Shown: in pieces, positions 8,218 through 15,662 of the stretch
Layout: the number at the start of each line of letters is the position of its first letter
Numbering within the stretch: the stretch's first letter is position 1
Source of the DNA: E44-bin32 sp034430595
GTDB taxonomy: Bacteria > Chloroflexota > Anaerolineae > Anaerolineales > E44-bin32
Length of the DNA: 64,000 bases
Direction of reading: 5' to 3'
Assembly (NCBI GenBank): GCA_034430595.1
Contig: DAOUEL010000092.1
Coordinates: 1-64,000, forward strand
Made by a program: the position numbers and the translations under genes
Notes under the pieces: generated by a model
The model's database searches: none
What the model saw: the letters and a program-made list of their open reading frames with translations, nothing else
Told to the model about the DNA's origin: nothing

Positions 8218-9468
8218 ATGCAACTATCCAATCTTGCTCGACGGAGTCTTTACTTTGCGCAACGTCAAACGCACGATTTCAAGCTTATGCTTGTACGGCG
8301 GGCACTCCATGGATTCGCGACCAACTTATCCGTTCAATACGATTCGATCTATGCCGTGCTGTTGGGTGCTGACCCCCTGCAATTGGGCTCACTGCAAAGC
8401 GTCGGCAACGCCTTCAGCACCCTGGCAGCCCTGCCGACTGGGTGGTTCATCGATTATTACACGCTAAAGGCTGTGTTTCTGCTGGGCACAGTGATATTGA
8501 TCGGCTCCCGATTCCTCTATCTGTTCGTACCTGATTGGACGTGGCTCTATGTTGCCATCATCCTCTACTACTTCGGAGCGCGCATCACCTGTACATCTTG
8601 CACCGTAACATGTGCGAAAGAACTGTCCAATGAGGACAGGGCAACAGGGCGTGGTTTCTGTCAGGCGCTGTCTTCGCCCGCTGCAATCATCGCCCCATTC
8701 TTGGCGGGTTGGCTCATCACCCGGTTCGGTGGTCTCACCATAAAGGGGATTCGCCCCCTCTACGCCCTCCAAGCCCTTGTTTTTTTAGGGATTCTCCTGC
8801 TGCTGTGGGTGAAATTTTCCCCCGTCCGTCTTCACCCTGAACCACAGGAGCGTCGCCGGATCCTCGTTGATTTTATTCAGGTTTTTAGGCAGGGCAAAGG
8901 CATTGTACGCACGATGATCTTGATGGGGTTGATGGAGGTGCCCTGGACTTTGGCGCGGCCGTTCATGCCGCTTTATGCCCATGAGTTCAAGGGCGCCAAT
9001 GAATACCTGCTTGGCGCCATCGGCATGGCGTCTGCCCTGGTTCCGATGCTTGCCTCGGTTCCCTTGGGCCGCCTGGCCGACCGCTATGGCCGTAAGAAGC
9101 TGCTCTTTGCCATCGCCCCTTTGACTTACATAGCCAACCTATGCCTGATCTACGCACCTCCATCGGGCTCCGGAGCCTCCCTCTCCCTGATGTTCCATGG
9201 CGTATTGTTTGGCTTCAACTCCACCAGCATGGCTCTCATGTCCTCTATGGCAGCGGAAGTCATGCCCTTGAAGCAAATGGGCCGATGGATCGGTGCGGTC
9301 ACACTATTTCGGGGTATGTTGGGAGTTCCCGCACCGATGTTGGGAGGGTTCCTCTGGGAGCGCATCGGCCCGCAGTATGTGTTCTTGGCCGCCATAGCCA
9401 TCGACGCCTTTGTGCGCCTGCCGCTTTTAGCCATGACCGGAGAAACTCTAAACCTACCGCGCAGGTGA
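8218..9468 (+). CDS. MFS transporter
   Basis: A 416-residue membrane protein of the major facilitator superfamily, with 12 predicted helices in two halves. The loop after helix 2 reads as a relaxed GWFIDYY element, and the second half carries the clearer copy PLGRLADRYGRKKL at about residues 283-296, matching the MFS G-x-L-a-D-r-x-G-r-k signature. The N-terminal copy is degenerate. Substrate is unknown. A ribosome site is not obvious (GGGAAA lies about 20 bases upstream), so the precise start is uncertain. It lies between the DUF1638 gene and a broken radical-SAM gene. Confidence 0.9.
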   Translation: MQLSNLARRSLYFAQRQTHDFKLMLVRRALHGFATNLSVQYDSIYAVLLGADPLQLGSLQSVGNAFSTLAALPTGWFIDYYTLKAVFLLGTVILIGSRFLYLFVPDWTWLYVAIILYYFGARITCTSCTVTCAKELSNEDRATGRGFCQALSSPAAIIAPFLAGWLITRFGGLTIKGIRPLYALQALVFLGILLLLWVKFSPVRLHPEPQERRRILVDFIQVFRQGKGIVRTMILMGLMEVPWTLARPFMPLYAHEFKGANEYLLGAIGMASALVPMLASVPLGRLADRYGRKKLLFAIAPLTYIANLCLIYAPPSGSGASLSLMFHGVLFGFNSTSMALMSSMAAEVMPLKQMGRWIGAVTLFRGMLGVPAPMLGGFLWERIGPQYVFLAAIAIDAFVRLPLLAMTGETLNLPRR

Positions 9469-9576
9469 AAGGTGCTCATCCTTCGGGAGGAACCCTGCTT
9501 TATACACCTCATGTGGAGATTCGCGGCCGATCATTTCGGTCGGGCAAACCGCCTGAAGGAACGAGGCTCAACGAAA

Positions 9577-9861
9577 ATGAACTCCTCGGATCATAAAGCC
9601 CTTGTTAATGAGAAACTCGAAGACGGTAGCATTCGCTGTCATCTCTGCGCCCATCGCTGCTTGATCCGGGATGGGAGGCTGGGGGTCTGCAAGGTCTCCC
9701 AGAACCGGGGCGGCAGTGGCGGATATGTGGGGCATGGACTGATAGGAGAATCGTCCGTTGAAACGATGGATCGATCAATGGCCGCTTCCTCAACTGCGAC
9801 CGATTTCCAGGGATGTGCCGTTTCAATACAGGCGCATCATTACCTCCGGATTATTGCCTAA
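9577..9861 (+). pseudogene. Truncated AmmeMemoRadiSam-type radical SAM gene (COG1180)
   Basis: The first 50 or so codons match the N-terminus of COG1180 radical-SAM activases: EKLEDGSIRCHLCAHRC followed by GVCKVSQNRGG, including the cysteine-rich zinc-like knuckle. In intact members this leads into the C-x3-C-x2-C cluster that binds the radical-SAM 4Fe-4S centre. Here the reading frame decays after about residue 60 and stops at 9861 with a segment (TATDFQGCAV) that looks like a shifted, mutated relic of the cluster region. The catalytic motif and barrel are missing, so I call a pseudogene. The opposite-strand CGGC gene begins 50 bases further on. Confidence 0.7.
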
Positions 9862-9913
9862 GAACGCGCCTGGCCCAGCTTGGCACACCCTTTCCGGAGG
9901 GGAATCGAGCGCT

Positions 9914-10363
9914 TCAATTATATGCCCTCCGTGTCGCCTCATCCGCCATCGTGGTCTCGATCAAGGATTTCCATGATGGATCTTCCCAGGTGCCCAGCCG
10001 TGTGTGCATCTCTAGGTATTTCTCCGGAATGGGATGGGTGCCTACTACAACCGCAACGCTATATCGTTCGTGGAGAAATGCCTTGAAGGTTCGGATGTAA
10101 GGGCAGGGAGGGTAGCCCACTACCAGGCCGGTTGCCAGATGGATGACCTCTGCACCATTTTGCACCATTTCTTCGCCCGCATATTCGATATTTCCGCCGG
10201 GGCAACCATCACAGGTCGTGTAGCCGACAAGTTCTACATCTCTGTTGGAGTAGACACTGAAGGCGCCTTCTCTGTTCCTCATCGCCCGGAGGCATTTTCC
10301 GCCGGCGCAGCGTCTGTAGCGATCGCAGATGATGATGCCCACCTTGGTCGGTTGTTCATTCAT
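9914..10363 (-). CDS. CGGC domain protein
   Basis: A 149-residue cytosolic protein matching the CGGC domain (PF08821). Visible family hallmarks are CDRYRRCAGGKCLRA near residues 13-27, a YTTCDGCPGGN stretch at about 48-58, YPPCPYI near 85 and GTHPIPEKY near 109. The conserved cysteines and histidines suggest binding of a metal or Fe-S centre; biochemistry of the family is not established. CGGC proteins are common in anaerobes, often beside Fe-S, corrinoid or redox genes. It is the last gene of a leftward series and starts 66 bases after the ICMT-like gene, with GGAG just upstream of its ATG. Confidence 0.8.
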   Translation of the reverse strand: MNEQPTKVGIIICDRYRRCAGGKCLRAMRNREGAFSVYSNRDVELVGYTTCDGCPGGNIEYAGEEMVQNGAEVIHLATGLVVGYPPCPYIRTFKAFLHERYSVAVVVGTHPIPEKYLEMHTRLGTWEDPSWKSLIETTMADEATRRAYN

Positions 10364-10429
10364 GATTCCATCTCCTTAATATACACACAGGCATACAGCC
10401 GTGTAGCGGGCAGATCCGACCTTCGCCTC

Positions 10430-10936
10430 CTAGGGTTTTACTACGGGTGATGATAGCACTTTAAACAGACATGCGGGATTCGCAACAAGCATCGGGACAT
10501 TCTGTTGGTACCTGGCATATTCCTGCCCGAACTTGCCTAGCAATTCCTTCTCCTCCACCAAGAGCAAAAAGCTGAGAATCCACAGCCATTCAAGCACTGT
10601 AATGAGGAGAAATGACACAATATGTCCAATGGCCAGGCCGAGGGCCGTCACAAAAATGCCAATGAAAAGGTGATGTGGATGTCGGAGGCAGCTGTAGAGA
10701 TCCTTTGTGACAAGCTTGTTGGTGCAACCCCATTGCTTCGGATCCGCCAATCGTCCGAGCAACCTCCCCGTTCTTTTCAATGGGAAGTGCGCCAGAAGCA
10801 TCCCGGCGAGACCGACCATCCGAAGCCACACTGGAAAGGGACTGGTTCGCAGGATAACGTCCGTGAGGATCCCCCCTGCGACGGCGATTCCTGTGAAGGT
10901 CAACCAAAGGATAAGGCGTACGCGACAAACAGACAT
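10430..10936 (-). CDS. Isoprenylcysteine carboxyl methyltransferase-like membrane protein
   Basis: A 168-residue integral membrane protein with about four helices. The C-terminal half carries the signature of the ICMT/PEMT fold: LYSCLRHPHHLF (the R-H-P cofactor motif) near residues 79-90, and EEKELLGKFGQEYARYQQNVP near 128-148. Members bind S-adenosylmethionine within the membrane and methylate lipids or small molecules; the bacterial substrates are mostly unknown. The start at 10,936 is chosen because GAGGAG lies 5 bases upstream; a longer frame to 10,981 has no such site. It sits between the CGGC gene and the fusion gene in the same orientation, separated from the latter by a 340-base gap. 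Confidence 0.75.
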   Translation of the reverse strand: MSVCRVRLILWLTFTGIAVAGGILTDVILRTSPFPVWLRMVGLAGMLLAHFPLKRTGRLLGRLADPKQWGCTNKLVTKDLYSCLRHPHHLFIGIFVTALGLAIGHIVSFLLITVLEWLWILSFLLLVEEKELLGKFGQEYARYQQNVPMLVANPACLFKVLSSPVVKP

Positions 10937-11279
10937 CTTTTCTCCTCTTTGGGTGAGGTTTTCCTGTTTAACAAACCTCATTCCCTAATCGACCTGGCTA
11001 AGGTTCGGGATGGATCACAAAGGTGTCCTCATATCGAACTATCAGATTTTGATGAAGATCACAGCGTTGATCTCATCGAGTTCACCGCTCTTCGCGAGAA
11101 TTCGCGGCCTTTCCAGTTCATCCAATGGGAAAACGTTAACGTCGGGGGCGAGTTCCAGTGGAGGATGAAGGAGAGGGAATTGAATCTGTCAACCGGGTTT
11201 AAATGGTTGAAAATCAAGATGGATAGCCCTCATAGTGACGAGTTACGGGTGTTCGTTCTACTACGAGCGACCAGCTGGC
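10937..11279. other. Gap between the ICMT-like and fusion genes
   Basis: About 340 bases. The plus strand has roughly 95 open codons (11,000-11,285) with mixed, moderately protein-like composition but no start signal and no family I recognise. The minus strand, the orientation of the flanking genes, shows nothing coherent. Because the upstream TsaA domain stops about 10 residues early, this gap may mark a deletion or rearrangement. Confidence 0.4.
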
Positions 11280-12254
11280 TCATGCAGATTTTAGATCGAG
11301 CACCGGCGTTCCATCGATGGCATCCAGCCCCCGCACGGTGAGCACGTTCTCCTCTACGGCGAGCAGCTCCACTTCAGTCACCCCGATGGGGTTGGGGCGG
11401 AGCGGACTGCGCAAGGCAAACACGCCCTTGTGAGGCAGACTACGATCGCCGTGAGGATGTTGGAGGAGTTCACCCCCTTCACTCTCGTGGAGATGGAAGA
11501 GGACCAGCGCCTTGCCGCCCGCGGTCAATCCCGTCAGGCCGGTTGTGAGTTCAGGGTCGATCACGATCCGGGAAACTGCCGCTTTCAGCGTGTCGGGATC
11601 AACAGGCCTGGAGAATTCGTTCTTCACAACCCCGATCGGCCGAAAAGAGATGCTGTTCATAGCGCTCCTGTCCGGCACGGGGCACGCGTTGGATAATGTG
11701 GTGGCCATCACCACTTCTCCCTGTTCGGCGGCATGTTCGAAAGCCCGTTTTAAAGCACCGAAGATGCCAGTGCTGTCTCCCGTGATAAGGCTGCTCATCG
11801 AGCCCACTGTGACATCCAGACCAAATTGCCGGAATACTCCAAGAGCGTCATGGATCGCTGGCGCCAAAGCTCGCTGACGTAAGGGATACAGGCTGACTTG
11901 GGCGGACGTCAGGATGGCGTTGATGTCCTGGAGATTGAAGGCAAGGATACGCAGAGTATCCTCGCCCGTGTTTGTGATGTGGTGCAGTTCGTGCGGCAGG
12001 ATCATGATCGTCACGTCGGGTAGCAGCTGGCATTCCTGCGACTCGGCTTGCAAGCGTCCTTCACCCGTGAGGACGTATATGGCACGTTCGAAGGGGTCGT
12101 CAAATTGTGGTGTGGCTGTCCCTGCTGGGATCTCGAAGAGTACGACGGTAAACCCTGATAGCGATTGCACTGCAGACCACAGCCAGCGGACGGCAACTCC
12201 TGACCCGTCCTCAAGAGATTCTGCATCCACATTCTGGCTGATTTTTATATCCAT
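11280..12254 (-). CDS. Cupin / YkoF-like / TsaA (TrmO-like) fusion protein
   Basis: A 324-residue cytosolic protein that I read as three domains. Residues about 1-110 form a cupin barrel (GEGRLQAESQ, then LPHELHHITNTGED with likely metal-ligand histidines). Residues about 118-192 resemble the YkoF/thiamin-like ligand-binding domain, starting YPLRQ and ending TTLSNACP. Residues about 202-324 match the TsaA/TrmO fold (FRPIGVVKNEF, FALRSPLRPNPIGVTEVELL, VRGLDAIDGTPVLDL), known in TrmO to N6-methylate t6A37 of tRNA with SAM. The domain ends at DLKSA, about 10 residues before the usual K-P-Y-x-P end. The start at 12,254 is chosen because the longer frame would overlap the small gene upstream and AGGTG precedes this ATG. 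Likely a ligand-sensing methyltransferase; the substrate is unknown. Confidence 0.75.
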   Translation of the reverse strand: MDIKISQNVDAESLEDGSGVAVRWLWSAVQSLSGFTVVLFEIPAGTATPQFDDPFERAIYVLTGEGRLQAESQECQLLPDVTIMILPHELHHITNTGEDTLRILAFNLQDINAILTSAQVSLYPLRQRALAPAIHDALGVFRQFGLDVTVGSMSSLITGDSTGIFGALKRAFEHAAEQGEVVMATTLSNACPVPDRSAMNSISFRPIGVVKNEFSRPVDPDTLKAAVSRIVIDPELTTGLTGLTAGGKALVLFHLHESEGGELLQHPHGDRSLPHKGVFALRSPLRPNPIGVTEVELLAVEENVLTVRGLDAIDGTPVLDLKSA

Positions 12255-12295
12255 GTTCTGGCACCTGACCTTTCCCACCCACTGATCCGGTCGTG

Positions 12296-12469
12296 CTAGG
12301 CCTCGCGGTTCTTTGGGCCAACATTCTCCTGCATCGCTTGCGCCAGTGCTTCCTCGAGTTCGTCCAACTGCTGCATCAATCCGGGTGGGACCGAATGTGC
12401 AGGCCAATGCTTCTTTAAAGCTGCGATTTGTTCTTGAATCGATTCAATTTTCTCTATGTTAGTTTTCAT
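12296..12469 (-). CDS. Small coiled-coil protein
   Basis: A 57-residue protein, mostly helical and charged, with heptad-like spacing (IEKIESIQEQIAALKKH, then LDELEEALAQAM) suggesting a short coiled coil interrupted by a Pro-rich turn. No cysteines, signal peptide or known motif. The start at 12,469 is favoured over 12,484 because AGGA lies 5 bases before it. It lies 41 bases ahead of the cupin/YkoF/TsaA gene in the same direction, so it may encode an accessory or dimerisation partner. I do not recognise a family; at this length a chance frame cannot be excluded. Confidence 0.5.
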   Translation of the reverse strand: MKTNIEKIESIQEQIAALKKHWPAHSVPPGLMQQLDELEEALAQAMQENVGPKNREA

Positions 12470-12624
12470 TGAGTTCCTATGCACTTAAGATCTCTTTCCC
12501 TGGATACCTGGGATTCAATCAGGCTGCTGTAAAGTGAGACGCGCTGCGAAGAAAGGGATTGGAAGCGATGAAAATCCTTGTTCTCCGCCAACGTTGAGGG
12601 TGGAAAGCTTTATTAAGCATAGCA

Positions 12625-13062
12625 TCATAGTTCAAGGCGCAGGTCGACGATTCGGTCAAGCAGCATCTGGATCAACTGACCTTGGATCGCGAATCCAAGG
12701 TTGCAGTCCTCCTCCATTAACTTACGCAATGCAAAACTGTCGATGATTAATGTCTCAATTGGGCTGAGGCTGCGAGCCGACGAGGTATAAACATACGGTG
12801 GAAGAAGTGAGGAACACCCCAGAATCTCTCCAGCGCCGACGGTGTCAACATGCGTTGGACCCTCCTCGCCGATATTGTAAAGGATTTCCACCTCACCGTC
12901 GGAAAGCAGGTAGATACGACTGCCCTCAGCTCCCTCGGCAAAGAGTTCGGTTTGCGGGTAGAAACATGCTTCGTTAGTCAGCTCGGCAACGGCCGAGCAT
13001 TGGTCATCGCTGAGATCGCGAAAACACTCAAAACGCGTCAGCCTCTTCGAATCGGTTGGCAT
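12625..13062 (-). CDS. Cyclic-nucleotide-binding-domain protein without DNA-binding domain
   Basis: A 145-residue protein made of one CRP-like cyclic-nucleotide-binding domain. It shows the beta-roll (FYPQTELFAEGAEGSRIYLLSDGEVEI split over strands), a phosphate-binding-cassette region in GAGEILGCSSLLPP, and a C-terminal helix. No helix-turn-helix follows, so it is not itself a CRP transcription factor. The PBC is degenerate (lacking the usual R-S/T-A), so cAMP binding is doubtful. The start at 13,062 has AGGGG 9 bases upstream. It sits between a methyltransferase and the small coiled-coil gene. A second protein of the same build occurs at 55,739-56,185. Likely a ligand-sensing or protein-protein module. 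Confidence 0.75.
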   Translation of the reverse strand: MPTDSKRLTRFECFRDLSDDQCSAVAELTNEACFYPQTELFAEGAEGSRIYLLSDGEVEILYNIGEEGPTHVDTVGAGEILGCSSLLPPYVYTSSARSLSPIETLIIDSFALRKLMEEDCNLGFAIQGQLIQMLLDRIVDLRLEL

Positions 13063-13160
13063 CTTCCACATCCCCTCGATTGCACGAAACAACTTTTCGT
13101 CTTAAAAGCCCTGATACTTCCATCTTCTACGCTGGCCTGTATCAGGAGGCGTAGATACCC

Positions 13161-13823
13161 TTATTGCTCTTGCTCCTCGAACTTAATGCCCATTCCAATA
13201 AAGCCACCCCCGGGGAGCGGCAAGGCCCAAGGGAGGAATGGCCACAATGTTGTCTGCCAAAAGGGGGCAGAAGTGGGTCTATTGAGCGCATTCAGCATCC
13301 TGATAAGCTCACCCGGTGTGTAGAAATGAGCAGAAGTCCACGGAGCACCTCCTTTACGACGATAGCTCCTCCCCACCCAACCTTCGCGGTTAATCACGCC
13401 GAGGAGCATGCCCTGGCTTGCCACACGTCTCGCCTCCTGCAGGGCGGCCATTGGCGCTTCGATGAACTCAAGCGTTGTGATCATCGCGACCAAGTCAACG
13501 GCATCATCCTTGAAGGGGAGATGAACCGCGTCGCCCTCCACAGCTAGAAGCATGCTCCATCGGCTGGCCTTCCTCAGCATCATGCGTGAAAGATCGAGCG
13601 AAACAGGGAACATGCCGCGAGATTCAAACCAGCGAGTGAAATGTCCTGTGCCGCAACCGACTTCCAGGATCGTATGCGCGTCGTTGAAAGCATCGAGCAA
13701 CCACGCAAGCAACTTCTTTTCAAGGCGGTCCGCTCGCTGGCCAAGCGTGCTGTACCAATCTTCATAGCCTTCCACGAAGGTAGGATCCGCAAAGGGATTC
13801 TGATTATCCACCGCTGCGGTCAT
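13161..13823 (-). CDS. Class I SAM-dependent methyltransferase
   Basis: A 220-residue cytosolic enzyme with the seven-strand Rossmann fold of type-11 methyltransferases. Motif I is ILEVGCGTGHFTRWF at about residues 52-66, motif II the acidic SLDLSRMML stretch near 74-82, and motif III/IV lies around GDAVHLPFKDDAVDLVAMI. The C-terminal part is hydrophobic and aromatic and likely forms the substrate pocket. Acceptor is unknown. It leads a leftward series (methyltransferase, CNB protein, small protein, TsaA fusion, then ICMT-like and CGGC genes). It diverges from fur across a 340-base control region, so iron-responsive control of both directions is possible. Confidence 0.85.
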   Translation of the reverse strand: MTAAVDNQNPFADPTFVEGYEDWYSTLGQRADRLEKKLLAWLLDAFNDAHTILEVGCGTGHFTRWFESRGMFPVSLDLSRMMLRKASRWSMLLAVEGDAVHLPFKDDAVDLVAMITTLEFIEAPMAALQEARRVASQGMLLGVINREGWVGRSYRRKGGAPWTSAHFYTPGELIRMLNALNRPTSAPFWQTTLWPFLPWALPLPGGGFIGMGIKFEEQEQ

Positions 13824-13980
13824 CTCCTACTCTGAGATATTGACAACCCATGCCATGGGCAGTGAAGGTTCTCTGCAGGTTCTACTTCACGTTAGAGCTA
13901 ATTCACAGAGCTGAGTGATGACACCTGGTTGTTCTCTCAACATATGACATTCCAAACACTCCATAGGTAATAAGTCTCCA

Positions 13981-14030
13981 TTGAGTCAGCTACCATAATA
14001 AGTATAATTTTATTGCAATAAGTTGCAATA
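13981..14030 (+). promoter_or_regulatory. fur promoter with tandem operator
   Basis: TTGAGT (13,981-13,986) and TATAAT (14,003-14,008) are 16 bases apart, a good sigma-70 promoter pair about 155 bases before fur. Immediately downstream, where transcription should begin, TTGCAATA occurs twice exactly one helical turn apart (14,013-14,020 and 14,023-14,030). The first copy is centred in the perfect 12-bp palindrome TTATTGCAATAA. A related ATTGCAT and TTCGCAA pair follows at 14,044-14,060. The placement fits repression by the Fur-family protein encoded downstream. The site does not match the classical Fur, Zur or PerR consensus, so the metal sensed is open. Confidence 0.6.
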
Positions 14031-14163
14031 GCATTTACTAACAATTGCATCAATTCGCAAATAGGTATCCGTAAGAATACATCGGGGCCGCGTCTGGCGA
14101 ATGACTCGAGAGAACTGCCCATTGATCGATCGTACACCGAGCGTTTAGTCTTGGAGTGAGCTC

Positions 14164-14610
14164 ATGTCCTGCGAAGAAATTGTTTACAAGAAGCTGCGCG
14201 AGCGTGGTTTCAGAATAACTCCCCAGCGCGAGATTGTCCTTTCTGTGCTGCATCAATTGAACGGACCTGCATCCGCAGACCATGTATATCAACAGGTCCA
14301 GGGGATCAGCGAGGCGATTGATATTTCCACGGTTTACCGTACGTTGGATCTGCTCAAAGAGTTCGGTATTGTCATGACCATTGATCCGGGTGATGGCACT
14401 CGCGTCTATGAGTTCGTCGGTCTCGATGGTCCTCATGTTCATTTAGTTTGTAGCAAATGCGGTTCGGTCCAAGGTGTTGATATTACCTCAATCGAACCTT
14501 TCGCAGCGTTTGTCAGAGATCGATTTGCATTCGAACTCGATCTCGAACACCTCTCGCTGGTCGGTGTTTGCGAAGGCTGTCGCAGGCGCAAGAGGAAACC
14601 TGCGGATTGA
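14164..14610 (+). CDS. fur: Fur-family metal-responsive regulator
   Basis: A 148-residue repressor of the Fur/Zur/PerR family. The N-terminal winged helix (about 5-85) contains RITPQREIVLSVL and the recognition helix in ISTVYRTLDLL. The C-terminal dimerisation and metal-binding domain has HVH at 91-93 and two structural zinc pairs, C96/C99 and C136/C139. The sequence alone does not settle which metal it senses, but genes downstream encode an iron-type ABC importer. It is the first gene of a rightward operon; the epimerase starts 6 bases after its stop. A promoter with a tandem TTGCAATA operator lies upstream, implying autoregulation. Confidence 0.9.
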   Translation: MSCEEIVYKKLRERGFRITPQREIVLSVLHQLNGPASADHVYQQVQGISEAIDISTVYRTLDLLKEFGIVMTIDPGDGTRVYEFVGLDGPHVHLVCSKCGSVQGVDITSIEPFAAFVRDRFAFELDLEHLSLVGVCEGCRRRKRKPAD

Positions 14611-14616
14611 TACCAG

Positions 14617-15654
14617 ATGAAAATCTACATCACCGGGATCAGCGGCTTTTTAAGTATCAACCTGGTCCGCTACCTGCTGGAACGTGGCTACGACCAACTG
14701 GCCGGCATCGACCTGGTGGATTTCTCCTATCCAGAACGTAGCCAGATCGAGTTCCTACAAGGCGATATACGCAACCCGGACGATGTCCGCCGGAGCATGG
14801 CCGGCGCCGACATTGTGATTCACACCGCGGCTGCCCTGCCCCTATACCCGCCTGAAGATATCTACACAACGGAGGTCGAGGGCACCCGGATCGTCCTGCA
14901 GCAGGCGATGGCGTATGGCATCCGGCGCGTTATCCACATATCGACGACTGCAGTCTACGGTGTACCGGACCACCATCCCATCTACGAGTCAGATCCGGTC
15001 AGCGGGGTAGGACCCTACGGAAAAGCGAAAATCCAGGCGGAGGAGGTTTGTCAGGAATTTCGAAAGAATGGTTTGTGCGTCCCTATCCTGAGGCCCAAAT
15101 CCTTCGTCGGCCCGGAACGCCTGGGCGTCTTCGCGATCTTTTATGAATGGGCCAGCGAAGGGCACAATTTTCCGATGATTGGGTCCGGCAAGAACCGCTA
15201 CCAACTACTGGATGTCGAGGACCTGTGCCAGGCGATCCTAGCTTGTATGACGCTGGAAGAGACGCTGGCCAACGAAACCTTCAATATCGCCGCGTCGGTG
15301 TTTACCACCATGCGGCAGGATTACCAGGTGGTGATGGATGAAGCGGGCTTCGGGAAACACATCATTCCGTTTCCAGCCGGCCTGGTGGTCCTGATCTTGC
15401 GGTTTCTGGAGGCGCTAAAGCTGTCGCCGCTGTATCCCTGGATTTATGAAACCGCTTCGACGGATTCCTTCGTTTCGATTGAAAAAGCGCAGCACATCCT
15501 GGAGTATCTCCCGCGCTATTCCAATCGTGAGGCCTTGTTACGCAACTTTAACTGGTATTTGGATAACAGAGACCGCCTCTCCAAGGACCCTGGCGTGACC
15601 CATCGTTTACCGTGGAAGCAACAGGCGTTGAGGCTGGTGAAATTGCTCTTCTAG
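14617..15654 (+). CDS. NAD-dependent epimerase/dehydratase (extended SDR)
   Basis: A 345-residue enzyme of the extended short-chain dehydrogenase family, which oxidise, epimerise or dehydrate nucleotide sugars and related substrates. The dinucleotide motif is TGISGFLS at residues 6-13 (the usual last Gly is Ser), D50 and the IHTAA stretch near 68-72 fit cofactor contacts, and the catalytic pair is Y134 and K138 in YGKAK. The C-terminal half is variable and would set the substrate. Lying between fur and a TsaA-like gene in a metal-importer operon is unusual for a sugar enzyme; it may act on a small metal-binding compound or a cofactor side chain, which is speculation. Confidence 0.85.
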   Translation: MKIYITGISGFLSINLVRYLLERGYDQLAGIDLVDFSYPERSQIEFLQGDIRNPDDVRRSMAGADIVIHTAAALPLYPPEDIYTTEVEGTRIVLQQAMAYGIRRVIHISTTAVYGVPDHHPIYESDPVSGVGPYGKAKIQAEEVCQEFRKNGLCVPILRPKSFVGPERLGVFAIFYEWASEGHNFPMIGSGKNRYQLLDVEDLCQAILACMTLEETLANETFNIAASVFTTMRQDYQVVMDEAGFGKHIIPFPAGLVVLILRFLEALKLSPLYPWIYETASTDSFVSIEKAQHILEYLPRYSNREALLRNFNWYLDNRDRLSKDPGVTHRLPWKQQALRLVKLLF

Positions 15655-15662
15655 GAGACCCA

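Noticed and set aside
10622..11341. Plus-strand 239-codon open frame
   Set aside because: Its first half is antisense to the ICMT-like gene and there is no ribosome site. The second half lies in a gap and is mentioned there as possible relic only.
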